Below, one piece after another: positions 26,221 through 39,404 of a DNA stretch of 64,000 nt. Where the stretch lies: positions 3,905,017-3,969,016 of the forward strand of contig JARWIR010000015.1 in NCBI GenBank assembly GCA_029959085.1, read 5' to 3'. The notes under the pieces were generated by a model. The model saw only the letters and a list, made by a program, of their open reading frames with translations, had not been told where the DNA came from and searched no databases. Origin of the DNA: Nemophila menziesii. Lineage: Eukaryota; Streptophyta; Magnoliopsida; Boraginales; Hydrophyllaceae. Made by a program: the position numbers and the translations under genes. The number at the start of each line of letters is the position of its first letter. The first letter of the stretch is position 1.

Positions 26221-29200
26221 AGAATTTTATTTGACAAATAAATAAAAAATGGACTGGGCTTGTAACTACTGAACTCCCTGGACTATTTATTTTCAAAGAA
26301 AGAACCTTCTTAATTTATTTGGCAATAAACATTTGTATTAAAAAATAAGGAAAAGATTACATGAAAGTTAACGAATACATGCTCATTTTCAAGAAATACC
26401 AAAATCCTAGTTATATATTTGATAATAGGGTTGATTCTAACAAAACCAAAATATCGAACTTACCCAAAAAATATAAAAATAAAAAGAACCGTTAAAAGTT
26501 TTTTTGAAAAAATAAAAAATTTCGATTCAGTTTTTCTACGCTAAATCGTACAAAAACTAATTTATGTACATATTTTTTTTTTGAGTTTTGAATAATCTCT
26601 TCTCTATCCTTACTGAAGGAAGCTTTAAATTGTTTTTTATTTAAAAATAATTAAAATAAGGGATAGAAACTCAATTAAGCTTGAAAACAAAAATGCTCAC
26701 GTATAGTACCGCACGCTTGAAAAGGTCATAATGTATAAAATACCTTTACATTTATACTTAGTTGATATATCTAAAGAGTTGTTTTGTTTATTTAAAAATC
26801 TTCAAACTAAAGCATAGACATTATGTTATATAAATATCCATCTGCAATTAATTATTTACAATTTAATGCATAAAATTCCACTGTCAAGAATATATTTTTC
26901 CTACATCAGTTAATAACCTAATAATTTGACACTTCATATATGAATATGTGAGATAATAAAATGTCACAAGTATACGTTATTGGAATTATCCATTTACCAA
27001 ACCCAACGGTATAAAACAAAAATATATACTAAACCGAAAACTGAGAAAACTTAATCAATCAAAATCGTTATGTTCGGTAATACCATCCTTAAAGGACATA
27101 TCATTCGTTTTTGGTTTTGTTAAAAAGCCAGCATAGTTCATAAGGAACAAAAATCAGTTGTCTAGCAGTGAATTACATATGTAACTCCTAGCTTGAAGAT
27201 TTTCCTTTACATTTCTATTCCAAGAAACATGCCTAATAGAGGCATAGGGTTTATAACGAATAAACTCCCTAATTCTACGCATAAGATGTTTAACTCTCCA
27301 ATTAGATACAGATGTCGAGAACAGGCTTTCCCAACACAGAAGTTTAGGACACCTAACTTCTTTATTCCAATGATCTCAATTTATGTAGGTTCATTCTCAG
27401 GGAAAGTGGGTAGAGGTTTGCAAGGAGGGAGAAAATCCCCAAACTCCCCTAACTCATGTGCGAATTAGATGGCGCACAATGGAGTATCGAATAGTGTACA
27501 GAGACCTACCTAGTGGTGTATTATTAGTTTATTTCTCGAGAGAAAGTTGGTTAAATGGTTTCAAGAGTGGTGCATATCCCTTTATATTGGGTACATCACT
27601 AGTTCCTTAAGTTAGTTTCAAATAACAACGGTATTTCATTTCCCTTATATAACATAACACCATATAAATTCATATATCCATCATTTTCGCTAACATTTTC
27701 AATAGAACTTTAAATTAATATAAATGTGATACAACAACATTTATTATCTGAAACTAAACAAACTTTAATGAGAAAATATGTAAAATATAGGGTCGTAATG
27801 ATAAATTACAACCTTAACTCTAAATCTAGAGAATCTTCCCCTCCAGATTGAGTCTGAAACGCTTTTTCATAGCCATTCTGAACATACCTTGTATCTGTAG
27901 GAGTAAAACCATAATTAACCATTGATGCACTCCCATTGACAGAAGGAGCTCCAACAATTTTGGTTGGAAACAAATCTAATAGTGGCATTGCACTAGGACT
28001 ATGAGATGTATCACTCTTATCAAGTCAGCGAGCCAAATATCTTCCGCCTGATGCCTTTGCCCTCTCAAACTTGTGAGCATTTTGGTGCCCACCCTAAGCT
28101 CTACCAAAAGAAAAAATCTTATAGCAGTACTCACATGCATACAACTTCAATCCATTCTTGGAATTATCAAGTTGTTTCCCGCCTGCTATTGCAACCATAT
28201 TCTGCAAATTAGTGATATATTTAAAAGTTTCAACTTATCAAACAAAGCTATCAACAGTAAATTAGTAAATCTTACCATGAAAATCAGTGCGTTGTTCATA
28301 TATGACTGAAATGTCAGGACCATCGATCTTATTATTCGTACACATTTTTGGTTGTTAATGATGAAAGTTGTGTCATAGAGAAATTCTATTTTATATATAT
28401 ATTTTTTTTCAGTTATGCCCAAATTATCCTGCATATCAAAATTAAAGTTACCAATTCTATTAGCATGGTTTTTCATTGCCATTAAGGAAAATATGAGTAT
28501 TAATAATACTATCTAAACAATCAGAGTTTTTAGCAAAAACAAAAGAAGTTGTTAAATATTCTACCTATTCCTTGTTGAAACAAAGTATATGCCTAAAATT
28601 TTGTAATGTGTAAGAGTTATTAAACATAAAAGAAGAGTCTGGTTTATTAAATTACGTAGCAAATAAATTGGAAAAAGGATAAATCATGTATCACCAACAG
28701 CAAGAAACAGTTACAATTTCTCTCTATTGCTCTTTATCGCGATAAAAAAGAGTAAAGACAATTGTATAAATATTGTTGGCACTATAAACATCCTACTTTT
28801 GTCTGCAATTAGACACTTACAAAATATTACGAATGTGTTATGTACTTACAAAACCTTTTTGTTGATTTATTACTAGTATTAATATTTTCTTCTAAAATCC
28901 TTTCCGCAGAAATTTTTACAACAATGACTATACAACAATACCTATATTCCAAAGTAAACCTAATTGATTTTTTTCTCAAATGAAACAGTACAAAGAATCT
29001 AAAGATACATAAAAAATTAATACTTATGCTTCATATCATGTAGGTTTTACAACTCCACAAAAGATGAAAATTTCAAAGCATAGAATATGATTTATTCATC
29101 AAATTCTCAAAAAAAAAATAATATATTAAAATTTAAATATATATATATACGGATCTTATTACATATAAAATTATATACTAAAATCATAGAAAATGAAACT

Positions 29201-29518
29201 CGTCTCTTTTTTAAGGAAATGATAAAAAATAATACATTTTAACTATGTAAAAGTTGAAATGTTCTAGAGAAACTCCAGTAACAATTTAGAAAATAAATTT
29301 AATTATAACTTACCTCTTCGTTTCATGATTGATATTTGTTTGTTGAACAAATGAATTTGGCGGCATAAGCTTGTCCTCCACTATCACACTCCTTTCTTTA
29401 CATTATGACGTTTTTATTTGAGGTAAAAAGAAACCTAATAATATCAGGCAGCAAGACCGACCCAAAAGGTTGTAATTGGGCCGCAAATTTTATATTTTAT
29501 GTTAATTTATTTAGAGTA
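26221..29518. repeat. Repeat unit U9 (type 2)
   Basis: Complete unit, 3298 bp, nearly identical to U2 by eye. One difference is CATAGTTCATAAGG near 27135 where U2 has CATAGTTGATAAGG. The others I noticed are in AT and poly-T run lengths. Confidence 0.98.
27806..28201 (-). pseudogene. C2H2-EAR zinc-finger pseudogene exon (U9)
   Basis: 396 bp, Phe form, shared stops, with the NGYEKAF variant of U2. Confidence 0.82.
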
Positions 29519-32500
29519 AGAATTTTATTTGACAAATAAATAAAAAATGGACTGGGCTTGTAACTACTGAACTCCCTGGACTATTTATTTTCAAAGAAAG
29601 AACCTTCTTAATTTATTTGGCAATAAACATTTGTATTAAAAAATAAGGAAAAGATTACATGAAAGTTAACGAATACATGCTCATTTTCAAGAAATACCAA
29701 AATCCTAGTTATATATTTGATAATAGGGTTGATTCTAACAAAACCAAAATATCGAACTTACCCAAAAAATATAAAAATAAAAAGAACCGTTAAAAGTTTT
29801 TTTGAAAAAATAAAAAATTTCGGTTCAGTTTTTCTACGCTAAATCGTACAAAAACTAATTTATGTACATATTTTTTTTTGAGTTTTGAATAATCTCTTCT
29901 CTATCCTTACTGAAGGAAGCTTTAAATTTTTTTTTATTTAAAAATAATTAAAATAAGGGATAGAAACTCAATTAAGCTTGAAAACAAAAATGCTCACGTA
30001 TAGTACCGCATGCTTGAAAAGGTCATAATGTATAAAATAACTTTACATTTATACTTAGTTGATATATCTAAAGAGCTGTTTTGTTTATTTAAAAATCTTC
30101 AAACTAAAGCATAGACATTATGTTATATACATATCCATCTGCAATTAATTATTTACAATTTAATGCATAAAATTCCACTGTCAAGAATATATTTTTCCTA
30201 CATCAGTTAATAACCTAATAATTTGACACTTCATATATGAATATGTGAGATAATAAAATGTCACAAGTATACGTTATTGGAATTATCCATTTACCAAACC
30301 CAACGGTATAAAACAAAAATATATACTAAACCGAAAACTGAGAAAACTTAATCAATCAAAATCGTTATGTTCGGTAATACCATCCTTAAAGGACATATCA
30401 TTCGTTTTTGGTTTTGGTAAAAAGCCAGCATAGTTGATAAGGAACAAAAATCAGTTGTCTAGCAGTGAATTACATATGTAACTCCTAGCTTGAAGATTTT
30501 CCTTTACATTTCTATTCCAAGAAACATGCCTAATAGAGGCATAGGGTTTATAACGAATAAACTCCCTAATTCTACGCATAAGATGTTTAACTCTCCAATT
30601 AGATACAGATGTCGAGAACAGGCTTTCCCAACACAGAAGTTTAGGACACCTAACTTCTTTATTCCAATGATCTCAATTTATGTAGGTTCATTCTCAGGGA
30701 AAGTGGGTAGAGGTTTGCAAGGAGGGAGAAAATCCCCAAACTCCCCTAACTCATGTGCGAATTAGATGGCGCACAATGGAGTATCGAATAGTGTACAGAG
30801 ACCTACCTAGTGGTGTATTATTAGTTTATTTCTCGAGACAAAGTTGGTTAAATGGTTTCAAGAGTGGTGCATATCCCTTTATATTGGGTACATCACTAGT
30901 TCCTTAAGTTAGTTTCAAAATAACAACGGTATTTCATTTCCCTTATATAACATAACACCATATAAATTCATATATCCATCATTTTCGCTAACATTTTCAA
31001 TAGAACTTTAAATTAATATAAATGTGATACAACAACATTTATTATCTGAAACTAAACAAACTTTAATGAGAAAATATGTAAAATATAGGGTCGTAATGAT
31101 AAATTACAACCTTAACTCTAAATCTAGAGAATCTTCCCCTCCAGATTGAGTCTGAAACGCTTGTTCATAGCCATTCTGAACATACCTTGTATCTGTAGGA
31201 GTAAAACCATAATTAACCATTGATGCACTCCCATTGACAGAAGGAGCTCCAACAATTTTGGTTGGAAACAAATCTAATAGTGGCATTGCACTAGGACAAT
31301 GAGATGTATCACTCTTATCAAGTCAGCGAGCCAAATATCTTCCGCCTGATGCCTTTGCCCTCTCAAACTTGTGAGCATTTTGGTGCCCACCCTAAGCTCT
31401 ACCACAAGAAAAAATCTTATAGCAGTACTCACATGCATACAACTTCAATCCATTCTTGGAATTATCAAGTTGTTTCCCGCCTGCTATTGCAACCATATTC
31501 TGCAAATTAGTGATATATTTAAAAGTTTCAACTTATCAAACAATTCTATCAACAGTAAATTAGTAAATCTTACCATGAAAATCAGTGCGTTGTTCATATA
31601 TGACTGAAATGTCAGGACCATCGATCTTATTATTCGTACACATTTTTGGTTGTTAATGATGAAAGTTGTGTCATAGAGAAATTCTATTTTATATATATTT
31701 TTTTTCAGTTATGCCCAAATTATCCTGCATATCAAAATTAAAGTTACCAATTCTATTAGCATGGTTTTTCATTGCCATTAAGGAAAATATGAGTATTAAT
31801 AATACTATCTAAACAATCAGAGTTTTTAGCAAAAACAAAAAAAGTTGTTAAATATTCTACCTATTCCTCGTTGAGACAAAGTATATGCCTAAAATTTTGT
31901 AATGTGTAAGAGTTATTAAACATAAAAGAAGAGTCTGGTTTATTAAATTACGTAGCAAATAAATTGGAAAAAGGATAAATCATGTATCACCAACAGCAAG
32001 AAACAGTTACAATTTCTCTCTATTGCTCTTTATCGCGATAAAAAAGAGTAAAGACAATTGTATAAATATTGTTGGCACTATAAACATCCTACTTTTGTCT
32101 GCAATTAGACACTTACAAAATATTATGAATGTGTTATGTACTTACAAAACCTTTTTGTTGATTTATTACTAGTATTAATATTTTCTTTTAAAATCCTTTC
32201 CGCAGAAATTTTTACAACAATGACTATACAACAATACCTATATTTCAAAGTAAACCTAATTGATTTTTTTCTCAAATGAAACAGTACAAAGAATCTAAAG
32301 ATACATAAAAAATTAATACTTATGCTTCATATTTATGTAGGTTTTACAACTCCACAAAAGATGAAAATTTCAAAGCATAGAATATGATTTATTCATCAAA
32401 TTCTCAAAAAAATAATAATATATTAAAGTTTAAATATATATATACGGATCTTATTACATATAAAATTATATACTAAAATCATAGAAAATGAAACTCATCT

Positions 32501-32814
32501 CTTTTTTAAGGAAATGATAAAAAATAATACATTTTAACTATGTAAAAGTTGAAATGTTCTAGAGAAACTCCAGTAACAATTTAGAAAATAAATTTAATTA
32601 TAACTTACCTCTTCGTTTCATGATTGATATTTGTTTGTTGAACAAATGAATTTGGCGGCATAAGCTTGTCCTCCACTATCACACCCCTTTCTTTACATTA
32701 TGACGTTTTTATTTGAGGTAAAAAGAAACCCTAATAATATCAGGCAGCAAGACCGACCCAAAAGGTTGTAATTGGGCCGCAAATTTTATATTTTATGTTA
32801 ATTTATTTAGAGTA
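29519..32814. repeat. Repeat unit U10 (type 3)
   Basis: Complete unit, 3296 bp, the partner of U3 with all type-3 marks. A private change is AAAATAACTTTAC near 30036, where other units read AAAATACCTTTAC. Confidence 0.98.
31104..31499 (-). pseudogene. C2H2-EAR zinc-finger pseudogene exon (U10)
   Basis: 396 bp, Cys form, shared stops, with the TSHCPSAM spacer of U3. Confidence 0.82.
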
Positions 32815-35800
32815 AGAATTTTATTTGACAAATAAATAAAAAATGGACTGGGCTTGTAACTACTGAACTCCCTGGACTATTTATTTTCAAAGAAAGAACC
32901 TTCTTAATTTATTTGGCAATAAACATTTGTATTAAAAAATAAGGAAAAGATTACATTAAAGTTTAAGAATACATGCTCATTTTCAAGAAATACCAAAATC
33001 CTAGTTATATATTTGATAATAGGGTTGATTCTAACAAAACCAAAATATCGAACTTACCCAAAAAATATAAAAATAAAAAGAACCGTTAAAAGTTTTTTTG
33101 AAAAAATAAAAAATTTCGGTTCAGTTTTTCTACGCTAAATCGTACAAAAACTAATTTATGTACATATTTTTTTTTGAGTTTTGAATAATCTCTTCTCTAT
33201 CCTTACTGAAGGAAGCTTTAATTTTTTTTAATTTAAAAATAATTAAAATAAGGGATAGAAACTCAATTAAGCTTGCAAACAAAAATGCTCACGTATAGTA
33301 CCGCACGCTTGAAAAGGTCATGATGTATAAAATACCTTTACATTTATACTTAGTTGATACATCTAAAGAGTTGTTTTGTTTATTTAAAAATCTTCAAATT
33401 AAAGCATAGACATTATGTTATATAAATATCCATCTGCAATTAATTATTTACAATTTAATGCATAAAATTCCACTGTCAAGAATATATTTTTCCTACATCA
33501 GTTAATAACCTAATAATTTGACACTTCATATATGAATATGTGAGATAATAAAATGTCACAAGTATACGTTATTGGAATTATCCATTTACCAAACCCAACG
33601 GTATAAAACAAAAATATATACTAAACCGAAAACTGAGAAAACTTAATCAATCAAAATCGTTATGTTCGGTAATACCATCCTTAAAGGACATATCATTCGT
33701 TTTTGGTTTTGGTAAAAAGCCAGCATAGTTGATAAGGAACAAAAATCAGTTGTCTAGCAGTGAATTACATATGTAACTCCTAACTTGAAGATTTTCCTTT
33801 ACATTTCTATTCCAAGAAACATGCCTAATAGAGGTATAGGGTTTATAACGAATAAACTCCCTAATTCGACGCATAAGATGTTTAACTCTCCAATTAGATA
33901 CATATGTCGAGAACAGGCTTTCCCAACACAGAAGTTTAGGACACCTAACTTCTTTATTCCAATGATCTCAATTTATGTAGGTTCATTCTCAGGGAAAGTG
34001 GGTAGAGGTTTGCAAGGAGGGAGAAAATCCCCAAACTCCCCTAACTCATGTGCGAATTAGATGGCGCACAATGGAGTATCGAATAGTGTACAGAGACCTA
34101 CCTAGTGGTGTATTATTAGTTTATTTCTCGAGACAAAGTTGGTTAAATGGTTTCAAGAGTGGTGCATATCCCTTTATATTGGGTACATCACTAGTTCCTT
34201 AAGTTAGTTTCAAAATAACAACGGTATTTCATTTCCCTTATATAACACCATATAAATTCATATATCCATCATTTTCGCTAACATTTTCAATAGAACTTTA
34301 AATTAATATAAATGTGATACAACAACATTTATTATCTGAAACTAAACAAACTTTAATGAGAAAATATGTAAAATATAGGGTCGTAATGATAAATTACAAC
34401 CTTAACTCTAAATCTAGAGAATCTTCCCCTCCAGATTGAGTCTGAAACGCTTGTTCATAGCCATTATGAACATACCTTGTATCTGTAGGAGTAAAACCAT
34501 AATTAACCATTGATGCACTCCCATTGACAGAAGGAGCTCCAACAATTTTGGTTGGAAACAAATCTAATAGTGGCATTGCACTAGGACTATGAGATGTATC
34601 ACTCTTATCAAGTCAGCGAGCCAAATATCTTCCGCCTGATGCCTTTGCCCTCTCAAACTTGTGAGCATTTTGGTGCCCACCCTAAGCTCTACCACAAGAA
34701 AAAAATCTTATAGCAGTACTCACATGCATACAACTTCAATCCATTCTTGGAATTATCAAGTTGTTTCCCGCCTGCTATTGCAACCATATTCTGCAAATTA
34801 GTGATATATTTAAAAGGTTCAACTTATCAAACAATTCTATCAACAGTAAATTAGTAAATCTTACCATGAAAATCAGTGCGTTGTTCATATATGACTGAAA
34901 TGTCAGGACCATCGATCTTATTATTCGTACACATTTTTGGTTGTTAATGATGAAAGTTGTGTCATAGAGAAATTCTATTTTATATATATATATTTTTTTT
35001 CAATTATGCCCAAATTATCCTGCATATCAAAATTAAAGTTACCAATTCTATTAGCATGGTTTTTCATTGCCATTAAGGAAAATATGAGTATTAATAATAC
35101 TATATAAACAATCAGAGTTTTTAGCAAAAACAAAAGAAGTTGTTAAATATTCTACCTATTCCTTGTTGAGACAAAGTATAGGCCTAAAATTTTGTAATGT
35201 GTAAGAGTTATTAAACATAAAAGAAGAGTCTGGTTTATTAAATTACGTAGCAAATAAATTGGAAAAAGGATAAATCATGTATAACCAACAGCAAGAAACA
35301 GTTACAATTTCTCTCTATTGCTCTTTATCGCGATAAAAAAGAGTAAAGACAATTGTATAAATATTGTTGGCACTATAAACATCCTACTTTTGTCTGCAAT
35401 TAGACACTTACAAAATATTACGAATGTGTTATGTACTTACAAAACCTTTTTGTTGATTTATTACTAGTATTAATATTTTCTTCTAAAATCCTTTCCGCAG
35501 AAATTTTTACAACAATGACTATACAACAAAACCTATATTTCAAAGTAAACCTAATTGATTTTTTTCTCAAATGAAACAGTACAAAGAATCTAAAGATATA
35601 TAAAAAATTAATACTTATGTTTCATATTTATGTAGGTTTTACAACTCCACAAAAGATGAAAATTTCAAAGCATAGAATATGATTTATTCATCAAATTCTC
35701 AAAAAAATAATAATATATTAAAGTTTAAATATATATATACGGATCTTATTACATATAAAATTATATACTAAAATCATAGAAAATGAAACTCATCTCTTTT

Positions 35801-36109
35801 TTAAGGAAATGATAAAAAATAATACATTTTAACTATGTAAAAGTTGAAATGTTCTAGAGAAACTCCAGTAACAATTTAGAAAATAAATTTAATTATAACT
35901 TACCTCTTCGTTTCATGATTGATATTTGTTTGTTGAACAAATGAATTTGGCGGCATAAGCTTGTCCTCCACTATCACACCCCTTTCTTTACATTATGACG
36001 TTTTTATTTGAGGTAAAAAGAAACCCTAATAATATCAGGCAGCAAGACCGACCCAAAAGGTTGTAATTGGGCCGCAAATTTTATATTTTATGTTAATTTA
36101 TTTAGAGTA
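32815..36109. repeat. Repeat unit U11 (type 5)
   Basis: Complete unit, 3295 bp, the partner of U5 with front and back type-5 marks. It directly follows a type-3 unit (U10), which is the arrangement that would allow the exchange that produced U4 in the other block. Confidence 0.98.
34394..34790 (-). pseudogene. C2H2-EAR zinc-finger pseudogene exon (U11)
   Basis: 397 bp with the seven-A frameshift, shared stops and the YVHNGY tail. Confidence 0.82.
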
Positions 36110-39100
36110 ATAATTTTATTTGACAAATAAATAAAAAATGGACTGGGCTTGTAACTACTGAACTCCCTGGACTATTTATTTTCAAAGAAAGAACCTTCTT
36201 AATTTATTTGGCAATAAACATTTGTATTAAAAAATAAGGAAAAGATTACATGAAAGTTAACGAATACATGCTCATTTTCAAGAAATACCAAAATCCTAGT
36301 TATATATTTGATAATAGGGTTGATTCTAACAAAACCAAAATATCGAACTTACCCAAAAAATATAAAAATAAAAAGAACCGTTAAAAGTTTTTTTGAAAAA
36401 ATAAAAAATTTCGGTTCAGTTTTTCTACGCTAAATCGTACAAAAACTAATTTATGTACATATTTTTTTTTGAGTTTTGAATAATCTCTTCTCTATCCTTA
36501 CTGAAGGAAGCTTTAATTTTTTTTTAATTTAAAAATAATTAAAATAAGGGATAGAAACTCAATTAAGCTTGAAAACAAAAATGCTCACGTATAGTACCGC
36601 ACGCTTGAAAAGGTCATGATGTATAAAATACCTTTACATTTATACTTAGTTGATACATCTAAAGAGTTGTTTTGTTTATTTAAAAATCTTCAAACTAAAG
36701 CATAGACATTATGTTATATAAATATCCATCTGCAATTAATTATTTACAATTTAATGCATAAAATTCCACTGTCAAGAATATATATTTCCTACATCAGTTA
36801 ATAACCTAATAATTTGACACTTCATACATGAATATGTGACATAATAAAATGTCACAAGTATACGTTATTGGAATTATCCATTTACCAAACCCAACGGTAT
36901 AAAACAAAAATATATACTAAACCGAAAACTGAGAAAACTTAATCAATCAAAATCGTTATGTTCGGTAATACCATCCTTAAAGGACATATCATTCGTTTTT
37001 GGTTTTGGTAAAAAGCCAGCATAGTTGATAAGGAACAAAAGTCAGTTGTCTAGCAGTGAATTACATATGTAACTCCTAACTTGAAGATTTTCCTTTACAT
37101 TTCTATTCCAAGAAACATGCCTAATAGAGGTATAGGGTTTATAACGAATAAACTCCCTAATTCGACGCATAAGATGTTTAACTCTCCAATTAGATACATA
37201 TGTCGAGAACAGGCTTTCCCAACACAGAAGTTTAGGACACCTAACTTCTTTATTCCAATGATCTCAATTTATGTAGGTTCATTCTCAGGGAAAGTGGGTA
37301 GAGGTTTGCAAGGAGGGAGAAAATCCCCAAACTCCCCTAACTCATGTGCGAATTAGATGGCGCACAATGGAGTATCGAATAGTGTACAGAGACCTACCTA
37401 GTGGTGTATTATTAGTTTATTTCTCGAGACAAAGTTGGTTAAATGGTTTCAAGAGTGGTGCATATCCCTTTATATTGGGTACATCACTAGTTCCTTAAGT
37501 TAGTTTCAAAATAACAACGGTATTTCATTTCCCTTATATAACATAACACCATATAAATTCATATATCCATCATTTTCGCTAACATTTTCAATAGAACTTT
37601 AAATTAATATAAATGTGATACAACAACATTTATTATCTGAAACTAAACAAACTTTAATGAGAAAATATGTAAAATATAGGGTCGTAATGATAAATTACAA
37701 CCTTAACTCTAAATCTAGAGAATCTTCCCCTCCAGATTGAGTCTGAAACGCTTGTTCATAACCATTCTGAACATACCTTGTATCTGTAGGAGTAAAACCA
37801 TAATTAACCATTGATGCACTCCCATTGACAGAAGGAGCTCCAACAATTTTGGTTGGAAACAAATCTAATAGTGGCATTGCACTAGGACTATGAGATGTAT
37901 CACTCTTATCAAGTCAGCGAGCCAAATATCTTCCGCCTGATGCCTTTGCCCTCTCAAACTTGTGAGCATTTTGGTGCCCACCCTAAGCTCTACCAAAAGA
38001 AAAAATCTTATATCAGTACTCACATGCATACAACTTCAATCCATTATTGGAATTATCAAGTTGTTTCCCGCCTGCTATTGCAACCATATTCTGCAAATTA
38101 GTGATATATTTAAAAGTTTCAACTTATCAAACAATTCTATCAACAGTAAATTAGTAAATCTTACCATGAAAATCAGTGCGTTGTTCATATATGACTGAAA
38201 TGTCAGGACCATCGATCTTATTATTCGTACACATTTTTGGTTGTTAATGATGAAAGTTGTGTCATAGAGAAATTCTATTTTATATATATTTTTTTTCAAT
38301 TATGCCCAAATTATCCTGCATATCAAAATTAAAGTTACCAATTCTATTAGCATGGTTTTTCATTGCCATTAAGGAAAATATGAGTATTAATAATACTATC
38401 TAAACAATCAGAGTTTTTAGCAAAAACAAAAGTTGTTAAATATTCTACCTATTCCTTGTTGAGACAAAGTATAGGCCTAAAATTTTGTAATGTGTAAGAG
38501 TTATTAAACATAAAAGAAGAGTCTGGTTTATTAAATTACGTAGCAAATAAATTCGAAAAAGGATAAATCATGTATCACCAACAGCAAGAAACAGTTACAA
38601 TTTCTCCCTATTGCTCTTTATCGCGATAAAAAAGAGTAAAGACAATTGTATAAATATTGTTGGCACTATAAACATCCTACTTTTGTCTGCAATTAGACAC
38701 TTACAAAATATTACGAATGTGTTATGTACTTACAAAACCTTTTTGTTGATTTATTACTAGTATTAATATTTTCTTCTAAAATCCTTTCCGCAGAAATTTT
38801 TACAACAATGACTATACAACAATACCTATATTTCAAAGTAAACCTAATTGATTTTTTTCTCAAATGAAACAGTACAAAAAATCTAAAGATACATAAAAAA
38901 TTAATAATTATGCTTCATATTTATGTAGGTTTTACAACTCCACAAAAGATGAAAATTTCAAAGCATAGAATATGATTTATTCATCAAATTCTCAAAAAAA
39001 TAATAATATATTAAAGTTTAAATATATATATATACGGATCATATTACATATAAAATTATATACTAAAATCATAGAAAATGAAACTCATCTCTTTTTTAAG

Positions 39101-39404
39101 GAAATGATAAAAAATAATACATTTTAACTATGTAAAAGTTGAAATGTTCTAGAGAAACTCCAGTAACAATTTAGAAAATAAATTTAATTATAACTTACCT
39201 CTTCGTTTCATGATTGATATTTGTTTGTTGAACAAATGAATTTGGCGGCATAAGCTTGTCCTCCACTATCACACTCCTTTCTTTACATTATGACGTTTTT
39301 ATTTGAGGTAAAAAGAAACCCTAATAATATCAGGCAGCAAGACCGACCCAAAAGGTTGTAATTGGGCCGCAAATTTTATATTTTATGTTAATTTATTTAG
39401 AGTA
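36110..39404. repeat. Repeat unit U12 (type 6)
   Basis: Complete unit, 3295 bp. The front is as in U6. The back has the common TTTCAACTTATCAAACAATTC form, not the U6/U13 form. It has a 4-nt contraction at ACAAAAGTTGTTAAA near 38425. Confidence 0.98.
37695..38090 (-). pseudogene. C2H2-EAR zinc-finger pseudogene exon (U12)
   Basis: 396 bp, Phe form, shared stops. A private change turns the second zinc-binding Cys codon into TGA (CEY followed by a stop). Confidence 0.82.

Larger units (their letters stand above)
22916..39404. repeat. Higher-order block, copy 2 (U8-U12)
   Basis: Second copy of the multi-unit segment, about 16.5 kb, with unit types in the order 1, 2, 3, 5, 6. A third partial echo follows: U14 has type-5 variants and U15 has type-6 variants, so the 5-to-6 junction occurs three times (U5/U6, U11/U12, U14/U15). 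Each time the second unit starts with AGTAATAATTTT instead of AGTAAGAATTTT. Confidence 0.85.

Noticed and set aside
1..39404. Higher-order duplication as a pure assembly error
   Set aside because: Partner units carry small differences (U1/U8 C-to-T cluster, U2/U9 single base, U6/U12 AT run and back half), and one block has an extra hybrid unit. An accidental copy of the same reads would not show this, although only long reads can settle it.
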